This document shows positions 12,775 to 23,708 of a stretch of DNA of 64,000 nucleotides, piece after piece; positions within the stretch are counted from its first letter, which is position 1, and each line of letters begins with the position of its first letter. Location of the stretch: the NCBI GenBank assembly GCA_028641055.1, contig CM054060.1, forward strand, positions 163,654,696-163,718,695. The letters are read 5' to 3'. This DNA is from Alopecurus myosuroides. Taxonomy: Eukaryota; Streptophyta; Magnoliopsida; Poales; Poaceae. The position numbers and the translations under genes were made by a program. Under the pieces are notes generated by a model. That model worked only from the letters and a program-made list of their open reading frames with translations. It had not been told where the DNA came from and searched no databases.

Positions 12775-12861
12775 AAACTGCCCCAATAGTTTTTTGGGGC
12801 AAAAAAAAATGACATTTAGGGGCACTTCGAAGTGCCCCATAATGCATACCGTGTTGTAGTG
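12775..12861 (-). mobile_element. Terminus of a CACTA (En/Spm) transposon, interrupted by element A
   Basis: Read on the minus strand from 12861 it begins CACTACAACACGG, the form of a CACTA terminal inverted repeat, and continues with several GGGGCA-type subterminal motifs. A perfect 20-bp palindrome spans 12819-12838. The sequence breaks at 12774, where the LTR of element A starts, so A appears to have inserted into the CACTA element; its other end is not in the window. Confidence 0.6.
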
Positions 12862-12896
12862 TAACTTGAATTTTTTTATGGAAAGTATTGTTTAAT

Positions 12897-13051
12897 GGGA
12901 CTGGCTATGTCTTAGACGAATGATTTTTTTCTTAAATCTCAGTCAATTCAGAAAAATACCACTGTAGTTAAAAAAAAAGTGCAGTTGCAATTTTCTAACA
13001 TGTTGTCTGAGACTTAAGAAAATCTCATTCGACTGAAATTTAGCAAAACCG
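12897..13051. mobile_element. Mutator-type MITE, 155 bp
   Basis: The two ends form inverted repeats of about 49 bp with roughly 70% match (left arm from 12897, right arm ending at 13051), separated by a short AT-rich centre. It is flanked by a perfect 9-bp direct repeat TTGTTTAAT at 12888-12896 and 13052-13060. A 9-bp target duplication is the signature of Mutator-like transposases. There is no coding capacity, so it would be moved in trans. Confidence 0.75.
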
Positions 13052-13105
13052 TTGTTTAATACCAAGAGAAGAATCTTTTTTTTAACAAAGTCTGGGGTCG
13101 AAGAC

Positions 13106-13560
13106 TGATGGGGAGATAGTAACCCGGTAGGCCCACTTCAAGGTATAATCCGGCCCGAGGTGTGCTGAGCGATACCCGGCTAGGGGTAAAGAGATTACCG
13201 GAAGGCCCAAAGGCTTGTGAGATTCGTAACCCGGATTGTGGGCTGCGGTAAGGAAAGTTAGGGTTTGTATGTGGAGTTCGAGTAGGACTCAAGGTGTGCC
13301 TTGAAGGGCAAGTTAGGGGTGTACGGGTGCCTTATAAACCGGCCCCTAGGTTTAGTTTGCCAGAGATTCAAGTCATAGTTGTAACACCTGTTATCGAGTA
13401 TTCAGCATAATTCATATTGAGATCCGGCGAGTTATTTTCCGGTTCTTAGATCGCTTTTCGCCATGTCTTCCTTCGAGCTAAACCATCTCCCGAATACCTG
13501 TGTCGACTTGCCCCAAGATCAGTTACCCCCGGTAACGTCTGCCGTGATTATCCCACGACA
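13106..13560 (+). repeat. 5' LTR of element B
   Basis: It runs from TGATGGGGAG to CCACGACA. A TATAAA box at 13333-13338 puts the RNA start near 13360. An ATG at 13463 inside the LTR opens the Gag frame, which continues through the LTR end. The only difference from the 3' LTR is G versus T at 13190. Confidence 0.93.
13333..13338 (+). promoter_or_regulatory. TATA box of element B LTR
   Basis: CCTTATAAACC lies about 130 bp before the Gag ATG and about 225 bp from the LTR end. The matching box in the 3' LTR is at 23476-23481. It is the clear candidate for the sense core promoter. Confidence 0.7.
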
Positions 13561-16500
13561 GTTGGCGCCCACCGTGGGGCCTGCGTCCAAAGGTGTTTAC
13601 ATCACGGGAGAAGCTCGGAAGAACATGAAGAACTTTGTTGTCGGCGAGATCTACTCTGATGACGAAGGAAAAAGGATAGTGGACAATTCCGGGTGGGAGT
13701 TGGAGCCGGAGCACCTCGAATCCGGGTCCGCGATATCGATTGGCCAAATCAATATCTTCATCGGTATGGTACGTACGCTCAATTTAAAAGGACAATATCA
13801 TGTGCATGTTACAGGGACTTCCAACAGGGACAAAAAGGCGTTAAAACAGACAGAGAATTCAGTTTCCCCGGCCACTCCGGGGTACTTGAGATGGGCAGAG
13901 CAAGAGGTAACATGGAGCAGAAGGGATCATCCGGAAGGAATAGAGCACCCTGGAACCCTGGCGTTAGTAGTCTCGCCACAGGTCAATGGTTATGAGTTGA
14001 GAAAGGTATTGATGGACGGAGGGAGCAGCATCAACATCCTATATTGGGAAACCTTCTTGCGCATGAACCTCAAAGAATCTCAGCTACAGAAAAGTTCGAC
14101 GGTTTTTCATGGAATCGTGCCGGGTCATTCGGCGCGCCCCGAAGGAAAAATTACATTGGAAGTAGCCTTCGGAGAGTCGGTAGATAACTATCGGGTAGAA
14201 TGGCTCACGTTTGAGGTGGTCCGGTTGCACAGTCCTTACCACGCATTGTTCGGGAGACCAGCTTATGCTAAATTCATGGCTAGACCGTGCTATGTATATT
14301 TGCAGTTAAAGATTCCAGGCCCCAAGCAGACCATCACTATCCATGGAAACCGGGATATAGCAGCAGAGTGTGATGAGGGAGATTCGGTGATGGCCGAGCA
14401 AGCCTGCAGAAAGGAAGAGCTTAAATATTACCGGTCTCAGGTGGATCCGGAAGATGGCACGGCATTGAGAAGACCGGATTCTGAAGACGAAAGAGTAAAA
14501 TTTAAGGCGGCTCAAGACACCAAGAAAGTAGACTTTGTGGAAGGAGACCCCACCAAGCAGTTCACTATAGGGTCCAATTTGGAAGACGCGCAAGAAAAGG
14601 CCTTAGTGGAGTTTATACGCTCAAATGCGGATGTGTTCGCCTGGACACCCAGCGACATGCCGGGTATCCCCACCGAGTTGGCAGAGCACAGTTTGCATGT
14701 GGATCCCAGGGCCAGGCCTGTGAAGCAAGGTTTGAGAAAAATGAACGAGGAAAGGAGAAGAGCTATAGGTGAGGAAATCGCACGACTATTAACCGCAGGC
14801 TTTATCATGGAAGTATTTCACCCGGACTGGTTAGCGAATCCGGTTCTAGTAATGAAAAAGACGAATGAATGGAGGATGTGCATCGATTTCACGAGCCTCA
14901 ACAAGCATTGCCCAAAGGATCCGTTCGCGCTGCCAAGGATAGACCAAATCATAGACGCGGTAGCCGGAAGCGACTTGCTATGTTTCTTGGACGCATATTC
15001 TGGATACCACCAGATTAAACTCAAAAGGGAGGACTAGGAAAAAACGTCATTTATAACCCCTTTTGGGGCCTTCTGCTACAAAACCATGACGTTTGGATTG
15101 AAAAATGCGGGCGCAACTTACCAGCGGTGTATTCAGAAGTGCTTCGAGGATCAAATTGGGCGTAACGTGCACGCGTATGTAGATGATGTGGTTATTAAGA
15201 CCCGGAAAGCAGAGACATTTATTGATGATTTAAAGGAAACGTTTAAAAACTTGAGGAGGTACCAGATGAAGCTTAACCCAACGAAGTGTGTATTCGGAGT
15301 CCCGGCCGGGAAGTTACTTGGCTTTATAGTCTCCGAGAGAGGAATTGAGGCAAACCCGGATAAAATCAAGGCCATCCAGAATTTGAAGAAACCGGAAAAT
15401 TTGAAGCACGTTCAAAAGCTCACGGGCTGCGTGGCGGCCCTGAGCAGGTTCATATCCAGGCTTGGAGAAAAGGCAATACCCTTATACCGGCTTTTGCGGA
15501 AATCAGATAAGTTCGTATGGGATCAGGAGGCAGATGAGGCGTTTGAAGCACTAAAGAAGCAGTTATCTGAAGCGCCAGTACTAGCGGCGCCGGGTCCTAA
15601 AGAGCCTATGTTATTATACGTGGCGGCCGGTCCCCGAGCCGTCAGCGCAGTAGTTGTCGTGGAACGCAAAGAAGATGGGAAGGGTTACCCGGTCCAGCGG
15701 CCGGTTTACTACGTCAGTGAGGTGTTATCGGAAGCGAAGCAGCGTTACCCGCATTGGCAAAAATTGGTGTTTGGGGTCTTTATGGCCAGCCGGAAGTTGA
15801 AGCCATATTTCCAAGAACATCCCATAACAGTGGTTAGTTCAATACCAATGTCGGATATCATCAGAAACTCGGATGCAACGGGCAGAATAGCCAAATGGGC
15901 AATAGAAATGGGAGATTATCATATCAGCTACGAGCCCAGATCGGCAATCAAGTCCCAGGCCTTGGTTGATTTCGTTAACGACTGGACGCACACTGGAATG
16001 GTTACTGCAGTTCCAAGTTCCGAGTCATGGACCATGCACTTCGATGGATCAAAGCAGTACGAGGGGTCAGGAGCCGGAGTGGTGCTGACATCGCCAAAGG
16101 GGGATAAACTAAGTTACGTGCTGCAGATTCACTTTGATTGCTCAAACAACGTGGCCGAGTATGAGGCTCTGTTGCATGGCTTGAAGGTAGCCAAGGAGAT
16201 GAACATTAGAAGGATACGATGCTTTGGAGATTCGGATCTCGTGGTGCAGCAGGTATCAGGAACCTGGGACAGGAAGGACGCCACTATGGCAGCTTACCGC
16301 AGGGAGGTTGATAGGGTTGCCGGGTGTTTTTCCGGGTATGAAGTGGAGCACATAGACAGAAGAAAGAACGAGGCGGCGGACGCACTCGCCAGACTCGGCT
16401 CGCGCAGGGAGCCGGTCCCACCTAATGTTTTCGTGGACGAGCTATGGCGACCGTCAGTTAAATCCGAGTCTGAAGAAGAATTAGCAAATCGAGACCCGGA

Positions 16501-17817
16501 CGTGGAGCTCGTGGCTACAATACGCGACGTCCCCGAGTGGACGGAGCCATATCTGGCATACTTATCACGGGGCGAACTACCAGAACAGGAGGTACTAGCA
16601 AGACAAATCGTGAGGCGGGCAAAAGGATACGCTATTATCAATAGAGAGTTGTACAAGAGAAGTGCGGCAGGAGTCTTTTTGCGCTGTGTGACACCAGAAG
16701 AAGGCCGACAGATTCTTAAGGAGATCATGAAGGTGATTGCGGGCATCATGCGTCCACAAGGTCCCTTGTGGCCAAGGCCTATCGACATGGGTTCTTCTGG
16801 CTCACAGCTCTAGCAGACGCGGAACGGATAGTGGCAAGGTGCGACGGATGTCAAAGGTACGCTCGCCAAACTCATGTGCCGGCTATGGAGTTACGGACCA
16901 TCCCATTAACTTGGCCATTCGCTGTTTGGGGTATGGACATGGTTGGCCCCTTCCATATGTCACCTTGCAAGAAGACGCACCTTTTAGTGGCTGTTGATAA
17001 GTTTACCAAATGGGTGGAGGTTATGCCGGTCACCAATTGCGAAGCGGCCACAGCAGTCAAGTTCCTGAAAAGAATTATATACCGGTTCGGATACCCCCAC
17101 AGCATAATTACCGACAATGGAACCAACATGTCCCTTGGAGAGATGGAAAAATTTTGTGGCAGCAATGGAATCAGGCTTGATGTAGCATCAGTAGCACATC
17201 CGCAAGCCAATGGGCAAGTGGAGAGGGCGAACCAAGAGCTACTTCGTGGATTGAAGCCAAGACTGAGGGTTCCTTGTATCAGGGCCGCTGGGGCATGGGT
17301 TGAAGAACTTCCTTCCGTGGTCTGGGGTATTAACACTACACCCAACCGATCCACCCAGATGACGCCTTTCTTCATGGTCTACGGCGCAGAAGCGGTATTA
17401 CCAAGTGACATCCTTCATGACTCACCAAGAGTAACAGCTTATGTGGAAGTAGAGAACGAGAAAACCCGGCAAGACGCCGTGGATATGTTAGAAGAACAAA
17501 GGGAGCAAGCCTTGGAAAGATCAGCCATATATCAGCAGGACTTGCGAAGATATCATAGCCGGCGGGTGAAAAGCCGGGTCTTCCAGGAGGGAGACTTGGT
17601 CCTGCGCTTGGTTCAGACAAACGAGGGAAAGCACAAACTATCGCCACCATGGGAAGGACCTTTCATCGTAAGCCGGAGTCTGCATAATGGATCATATTAC
17701 TTGATAGATGCAAGAGAAGAATCGGCCACAATCAACGACACTGCTCACACTACCGCACCTATGCAAGAGAGAGATAGACCATGGAACGTGGCTCAGCTAC
17801 GTCCGTACTATACTTAG
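13463..17817 (+). pseudogene. Gag-Pol of element B: Gag core missing, one nonsense codon, one frameshift
   Basis: The frame opens at an ATG in the LTR and encodes a Gag N-terminal segment similar to that of element D. It then passes almost directly to an aspartic protease (DGGSS at 14015-14029) without a Gag core or zinc knuckle. Reverse transcriptase follows, with an in-frame TAG at 15035-15037 and the active-site YVDD at 15176-15187. Next come a first RNase H lacking its leading Asp (about 15600-15990) and a second, complete RNase H (about 16020-16420; DGS, AEYEAL, GDSDL and NEAADAL motifs). A one-base loss near 16725-16735 shifts the frame just before the integrase zinc finger. Integrase (DMVG, TDNGT and GQVER motifs) ends at 17817. 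The degenerate-plus-acquired RNase H pair is diagnostic of Tat/Ogre elements. It cannot make its own Gag, so it would need a helper. Confidence 0.9.
13562..13580 (+). promoter_or_regulatory. Primer-binding site of element B
   Basis: TTGGCGCCCACCGTGGGGC starts two bases after the LTR end. It is the TGGCGCC-type site used by Tat/Athila elements rather than the iMet site seen in A and E. It is also translated: the open Gag frame reads RQLAPTVG across it. Confidence 0.75.
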
Positions 17818-18896
17818 CAGAAAACGATGTAACAGGCAGCAGGTTTCAGACGCACTCTTTTCCTACCCGGGGCACCCTTGGGGACTGGATGGGTTTTTAA
17901 TGAGGCGGCTTGCTGACCTAATTTTCTCATATCAAATAAAAAGGAGGTTATCAGGAAAAGAGGCAATTGTCATTTATACGGTGTGCATATTTAGGTCTTG
18001 AGGGCTGGTTGCTCCTATAAGCACAGCTGCAAACTCAAAAAAGACCCGGCCTTGATGCCAATGAGTTATAGGGGCCGTCACTCGAAAAAACGAGTGCGGC
18101 TACAATCTTATAACTGGACAAAGAAGTCCAAATTTCTCGGCTATTCTTACTTAAGCTCGATGTGACTCGCAACAAAGTGGCATGATTCGTTCGCTTACGA
18201 TTAATGTCGGTCATGAGACCCAAACGGGACTTGCTTGACCCCGTTTTCGTATTGATGTAACAACATGGTATCCACGCGGAAGCCGGGTTATAGTACAAGG
18301 TAGTTGAAAGGGTCATCTAAACCACAAGTCATGCAGAGTATAAGGCTAGCAGCCGGAAACTCAACGATTATCAAGCATAACTTCAAACGTCATAAAAAGC
18401 TGTCCTGAAGTCTTGGGCATTTAGCGACAGGCAACTCGTTTCCTTGAAAAGAAACAATCAGTGTCCCAGACGTGGAAACCCGGGCTGGGGGACTTGGGAG
18501 CTCTGAAGAAGAAACAGCGTAATCCAGCCGATAAAATTCCAACGAGACACGCATCCGGGTCTCGGGGGCTTAGGGATCCGGGTGAAAGCCCATTCCCCAG
18601 ATGTCAACGAAACCCGGAGGTTGGGTCTCGCCAAGGAAAGCATACAAAAAAAAAAGGAGGTAAAGGTACAAGGTATCAAGAATAAAGTAAGTGGGTATCA
18701 AGAACAAGCGGGTGCAAAGACACATTAATCAAAAGCCCAAAGGGGCACAAAGTGCATCGGGAGTATAAGCAAAAATATTACAAAAACCCTAAAGTATCAA
18801 AAGAGCACAGGCGCTCCGCTTAAAACAAGTAATAAAGCTGTTTTGACGACGCTTTGCCGACTAACGCATATGGAATGACAGGCGATATTCATTACT
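17818..18896. other. Non-coding spacer between converging gag-pol and antisense gene of B
   Basis: About 1.1 kb with no coding frame of note. It lies where the sense pol frame and the antisense gene converge tail to tail, so the 3' ends of both transcripts should fall here or overlap. It contains several GGGGACT and ACCCGG motifs that echo the polypurine tract. Confidence 0.6.
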
Positions 18897-21800
18897 TCAA
18901 GCTGCAGGATCCATCTTGGCCTTGCCCTTGTTGCCGCTGGTGGTGGCGGCGCCACTCGGATTAGTAGCAGTTCCGGGTTGCGAAGCTGCAGGAGCAGAGT
19001 CGGCATCGGCCTTCTTGGCAGCTTCGTCCCTTATCTTGAGCGCCTCCTCCCTCCAACGGGCAAGCATATCGAACGGCTGGGGGCGATTCGCCTTGACAAC
19101 CTTGTCATTAGCATCATAAGCAGGGAGAATCTCATCAATCTCTAAGCCGTCAGCGATAACGCTAGCCGGATGTCGGACTTCTTTCTGAATAGCCTTGAAG
19201 TCCTTTGGCAAAAACTTGGACCCGTCCAAGTTGAACTCCGGAAATCCACTCATAAGTTTGGCCAGCTGTAGCTTGGGGGCGTAGGCTTTAGCCAATGCGA
19301 GCCCCCGGGTTACCCCAAATCGGCAGGAGGACCGCTTCCAGTGCCAAATCCACTCGGGGATCGTGGAGCAGAATTCCAGTAATCTCTTCATATTATCTGG
19401 CTTGACATCCGGCAGTCGCAACTCATCAAGTATCCAGCTAACTCCGCCGCAAAGTTGGCGAAGAGTGTTTTTGATGGTTTTTAGCTTAGCAGCGTCATCT
19501 TCTTCGGGGGCAGCATCACTTGGGCCTGCTAAAGGGGTAAAAGGAGCAAAGATAATAAGTAAGCAAGAACAGTGGTTCATATCAAAGAAATCCGGGTCAT
19601 AGAAAAGGTGAAATTTAAAAATCTTACCGGTCGCGGTGCGATAAACGTCGGCAATTTGCACGGAAAGCGTTGTCAGTTTGTCCTTAGCCTTGTGAGCCCT
19701 TTTTCTGTACCTTTTCGTCATTTTTTGGCACCTGCGAGCTTCAGTCTCCGCAGCTTCACGAAGGGCCGTTTCTTTTTCAATACGCTTGGTGGACTTGGCC
19801 AGTTTCTTCTCCAACTGTGAAACATAGTCCTGTAAGGAAGCATGAAGAGGGATTAGCCAGAAACATTATACAAAAGTTCCAAGCAAGTTACTTAGTAATT
19901 TACTCGGAACTTGGGGACTACGTGTGGAAACAATTGGTATTACTCGGGATTACCTCGTGCTTGGTTATTAAGGCGTCCAGTATGTTTTCTTCATCACCCT
20001 TCAAGGTATGGAGGGCATCTAGCATTTGCGCAAAGGTCATGTCTTCAGGACGAAGTCGAGAAGGGCCGGAAGATTGGTCTTCCTGTTGAAAGGTTGCTCC
20101 GGGTTTGGGGGTCGAAACCCGGACCGTTTGAGTGTCCGGGTCAGGAGAACCCGACTTGGTCTCCAAAATGATATCTTCATCCACCTCCTCAGAGGGCTGG
20201 GGTGATGCAGTTTTTGGTGGAGGTGGGTCCTTAAAAGGGTCTTCTTTGTTTCCATCCTCGGCCTCGTCCTCAACCTCAATGTCCATGTTATTACTCGGCT
20301 TCTCCTCTCCCTGCCTTTCTGCTTCAGGAATATCCGGGTCACTCAGCGTAACTGTGGCGCTGAAAGGAGAAAAGGAGACATTGATTAGTGGAATGTATAA
20401 AAAAAAAAAAAAGATAACAAGTACGAGGGAATGTAAGCAAAGGTAGTTTACCCGGTATTCACAGCGTAGTCCGGGGGAAGCTCGCAGCTGGAGGCGGATG
20501 ACGTTGGTAAAAGCACCGGTTGCGATACACGAAATTGCCCGGCAAGTGGATGACTAGGAGATGGATGACGTTGAGGAGATTGGGAAGGTTGAGCTGGAGG
20601 GGTGCTGGCTCGACGAGCGGGTGAGGTGGAGATACCCGGGTTAAGGGGATCATCCCCCGGAGAACTCCGGGTCACCCTGCGTTTAGTCGGGAGAGGGTCC
20701 TTCAAGAAGGATGAATGTGATAATCGCACATTAAGTTCACGCATAGTGGCAAAGGAGTAAGGCGCACAAGACATGGAAGAGAAGGGAACCTTTTCAACTA
20801 CCCCTCTAGCTTTCCTTTTGTTTCCAACTAGGGGTTCTTGGTCAGACTCGGTGGCTTCCGGGTCATTTTCTTCTTCCTCCTCTTCGTCCTCTGACCCTGA
20901 AAGCCGAGTAAGTGTCAGATAAGAAAGGACGAGTGGTAAGAAAGGTGGCACAGATGAAAGGCAGATGTAAAAGGTCATGAAAGAGTACCCTCGTCGCCAT
21001 CAATGGACTCGTTTTCCCCTTCGGGGTCTTGGGAGGGAGGAGAGTTCTCGACCTTCCAGAAGGGATCGTCAGCCTGTGAACAAGTAAATGCAGGTAGTGA
21101 TTAGAGACTATAGCGGGTAAGAATGCTGAAACAAGAAAAAGGGGGTCAGATCTTACCGCTGGAGCAGGATTCTCCCGAGTGAACGGGGGGAACCCGGTAG
21201 CATTCTTTATAACATCTAGCCTCTCCATCAGGAAACCCTTGATAGTCTTGTTGGTGTTGCCAGCAGGGAAGTTCTTGGTGGAGTAGCGGAGGGAGTCCGT
21301 GATGTGACCCGAGTACTCGTGTAGCAACTTCGAACGGATGGAGTTGGGCTGGACCCGGAAATCTACCCAAGTCTTTATTAGATTAAGCCCAATGAGGCCA
21401 TGGGCTGACAGGGCTGCTAGTTTGGCCAAAAGGGGCTGAATGGCTTCCCTATCAGGCTCGGGTGCGAAAGCGCTAAAAGACTCGGAGGGTTCAAGTAGGC
21501 TCTCCGAATAACCCGGCAATTTCCTCTCATCATCTCGAGAAGTGTCATGGCAATAGAAGAAAGATAGTTGCCAGTTGTTGGTGTGGGAGTTCAAGTTAAG
21601 AGATGGCATTAGTGAGTGCTTGCGGCGCTGGATGGATACCCCGCCACAGGTAAGAGGAGCTCCGTCATTGCTCTCGCGACATAGCTCGCATTGAAATAAC
21701 TCAATAAAAAGATCCAGGCTTGGTGGAATGCATAAGTAAGATTCGGACAAGACTATGAAATGGGTGATATTCAGCATAGAGTTAGGCCCTATGTCGAACA

Positions 21801-22086
21801 CCCGGAGGCCGTAGTGGTTTAAGATTTCCCGGAAGAAAGGGTGACCCGGAGGACGGAATCCCCGGGTCACGTGCTCGGTAAAACAGATTACCTCATTCCC
21901 GGCAGGAGTAGGACGGGTCTCATCGTCAGGAGCTCTCCAATGTATCTCCTTTTGAGAGGGAAGAATTCCTAATTCGGCCATTCCTTCCAGCTTGGCCTTC
22001 GTCGTTGAAGATCGACCCCAGTTGGCAGAAGTGGTTTGAGGGGTCTTGGCCGAAGCCGGGTGCCTTCCCTGTCTTTTCGGAGCCAT
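18897..22086 (-). CDS. Intact six-exon antisense gene of element B, 899 residues
   Basis: Exons (minus strand): 22086-21157, 21073-20989, 20896-20452, 20359-19954, 19829-19628, 19528-18897. Every intron is GT-AG and short (83 to 124 bp), and the phases join without a break: 930+85+445+406+202+632 = 2700 nt with one terminal TGA. The last acceptor is a NAGNAG site (19528 or 19525), both in frame. Exon 1 resembles the plant family called putative gypsy-type transposon domain (Pfam Transposase_28), known from its pattern only. Exons 3-4 are acidic and proline/serine-rich with a KRKAR nuclear-signal-like stretch. Exon 5 is a basic coiled coil, and exon 6 ends in an Ala/Gly/Lys-rich tail. The function is unknown; no transposase catalytic motif is visible. 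Antisense ORFs are known in the Tat lineage. An intact, spliceable frame beside a ruined gag-pol is notable. Confidence 0.85.
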
Positions 22087-22095
22087 GGAGTTAAC

Positions 22096-22268
22096 CTGCA
22101 AGGGACAAGAGATGTAGGGAGTAAAGATTCGGAATATCAGATTACCCGAGTTTGGAAATATCGAGACAATGCGAAGGCTGAAATAATACCCGGATAATGT
22201 GCTACGGGGTTAAGTGTGGAGGATTTTCCGGGTTACAGATGATGTTGAGTAAATTGTTAGTTACTTAC
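22096..22268 (-). other. 5'-UTR intron of the antisense gene of B
   Basis: On the minus strand a strong donor GTAAGTAA begins at 22268, and a pyrimidine-rich acceptor CCCTTGCAG ends at 22096, nine bases before the ATG at 22086. The 173-bp interval has no role in the coding frame. Leader introns of this kind are common in expressed plant genes. Confidence 0.6.
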
Positions 22269-22862
22269 GTATGGAGGTGGGTTGGGCGAACATGGATGGT
22301 TGCCCATACTTTTATTGCGAAGAAAATAGCTGGAAAAAGAAGGTTTCTCGGATGTTAATGGGACAAGCGGAAAAAACAAGGTGGAACGGATCTAGGTCAA
22401 AAAGCTTGCGAGCGATCTTATATAAAGTTGGCGGTTGGAAAAGGTGCGGGGATGAATTGCGACTATGCATCAGGTGCTTAAAGGAGCTGAGGACTATCGA
22501 AGCGGCTTGATTTGATGATGCCGGAGAGATAAATTATGGGTTGATCCAGATCTGATCCAAGTCAAATTGGAAAGATTGCAAGGTTCAATTGGACGATTGA
22601 GAGAGGCTTACCGAAGAGATTGATGTCCAAAATGGGGGAGATGCGAGGTGCGGCTTGAGTATTGTTCCCCCGCCCTCGATGAGAGAAATGAAGGTGCGAC
22701 GACAAGGCGCGATGGCGGCGCGGGATGGCTCGAGGTCGAGAGCGGCCGGCAATGGTCTTGTCTGTTGTGGTGTGCGTAAGCTCCGGCGGCGGAAGCTGCG
22801 AGGGAGCGAGGAGAAAGGGTCTGACGAGGTGAGGTGAAAGGCTTAGGGTTACTTTCGGTTGA

Positions 22863-22870
22863 TATTTATA
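22863..22870 (-). promoter_or_regulatory. TATA box of the antisense gene of B
   Basis: On the minus strand the sequence reads CTTATAAATATCAACC. The octamer TATAAATA lies about 780 bp before the ATG (about 600 bp after removal of the leader intron) and some 380 bp inside the 3' LTR. The identical octamer sits in the same position in element D (52936-52943). Confidence 0.6.
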
Positions 22871-23235
22871 AGGAAGGAGGTGGGCTCACCCCCGCGACTG
22901 GAAAACCGGAAGTTACGGGACAGTGATTATCCGTGCGGATTTGGTGGTGCGCGCGCCCGGAATGGAGTGAGATATCTCGTTGATGGAGGAAGTTTAACCT
23001 ATCCCGGGATATCTGGGACCAGTATCGCGAGTAGAATTTTTTGGCATTTGGGAGTTCAGATTTGGAAAGGCGTGTTAGGCATTCAGGGGGGAATCGAGTC
23101 ATCGTATGGCCGCCATGGAGCTGCGCCTAACCATTTATCGAAGCAATTTAACTCGGTCCCCATAAACTTGGGTGTTTCATATCTTTTTCAGGGAATAGCG
23201 AGAGCTTCAAGGATGAATCCGTGAAACCCGCGCTA

Positions 23236-23248
23236 TCCTGGGGACTAC
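23236..23248 (+). promoter_or_regulatory. Polypurine tract of element B
   Basis: CTGGGGACTAC abuts the 3' LTR start. Element D has the closely similar TCGGGGACTAA at the same place, which identifies GGGGACT as the plus-strand priming motif of these elements. Confidence 0.7.
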
Positions 23249-23703
23249 TGATGGGGAGATAGTAACCCGGTAGGCCCACTTCAAGGTATAATCCGGCCCG
23301 AGGTGTGCTGAGCGATACCCGGCTAGGGGTAAATAGATTACCGGAAGGCCCAAAGGCTTGTGAGATTCGTAACCCGGATTGTGGGCTGCGGTAAGGAAAG
23401 TTAGGGTTTGTATGTGGAGTTCGAGTAGGACTCAAGGTGTGCCTTGAAGGGCAAGTTAGGGGTGTACGGGTGCCTTATAAACCGGCCCCTAGGTTTAGTT
23501 TGCCAGAGATTCAAGTCATAGTTGTAACACCTGTTATCGAGTATTCAGCATAATTCATATTGAGATCCGGCGAGTTATTTTCCGGTTCTTAGATCGCTTT
23601 TCGCCATGTCTTCCTTCGAGCTAAACCATCTCCCGAATACCTGTGTCGACTTGCCCCAAGATCAGTTACCCCCGGTAACGTCTGCCGTGATTATCCCACG
23701 ACA
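23249..23703 (+). repeat. 3' LTR of element B
   Basis: A copy of 13106-13560 with one substitution. It ends CCACGACA and is followed by the target duplication AAGAC. Confidence 0.93.
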
Positions 23704-23708
23704 AAGAC

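Larger units (their letters stand above)
13106..23703 (+). mobile_element. Element B: complete Tat-lineage Ty3/Gypsy retrotransposon, 10.6 kb
   Basis: Two 455-bp LTRs (13106-13560, 23249-23703) begin TG, end CA and differ at one base. They are flanked by the 5-bp target duplication AAGAC at 13101-13105 and 23704-23708. Inside are a primer-binding site, a broken gag-pol on the plus strand (13463-17817), a spacer, a six-exon gene on the minus strand (18897-22086) and a polypurine tract. Two tandem RNase H domains after reverse transcriptase, the absence of a chromodomain and the antisense gene place it in the Tat lineage. One difference in 455 bp means a very recent insertion, on the order of 10^5 years if the commonly used grass LTR rate applies. 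Confidence 0.93.

Noticed and set aside
16294..16788. 164-codon minus-strand ORF opposite the RNase H-integrase region of B
   Set aside because: Overlaps well-supported pol coding, lies beyond the end of the antisense gene, and lacks splice links to it.
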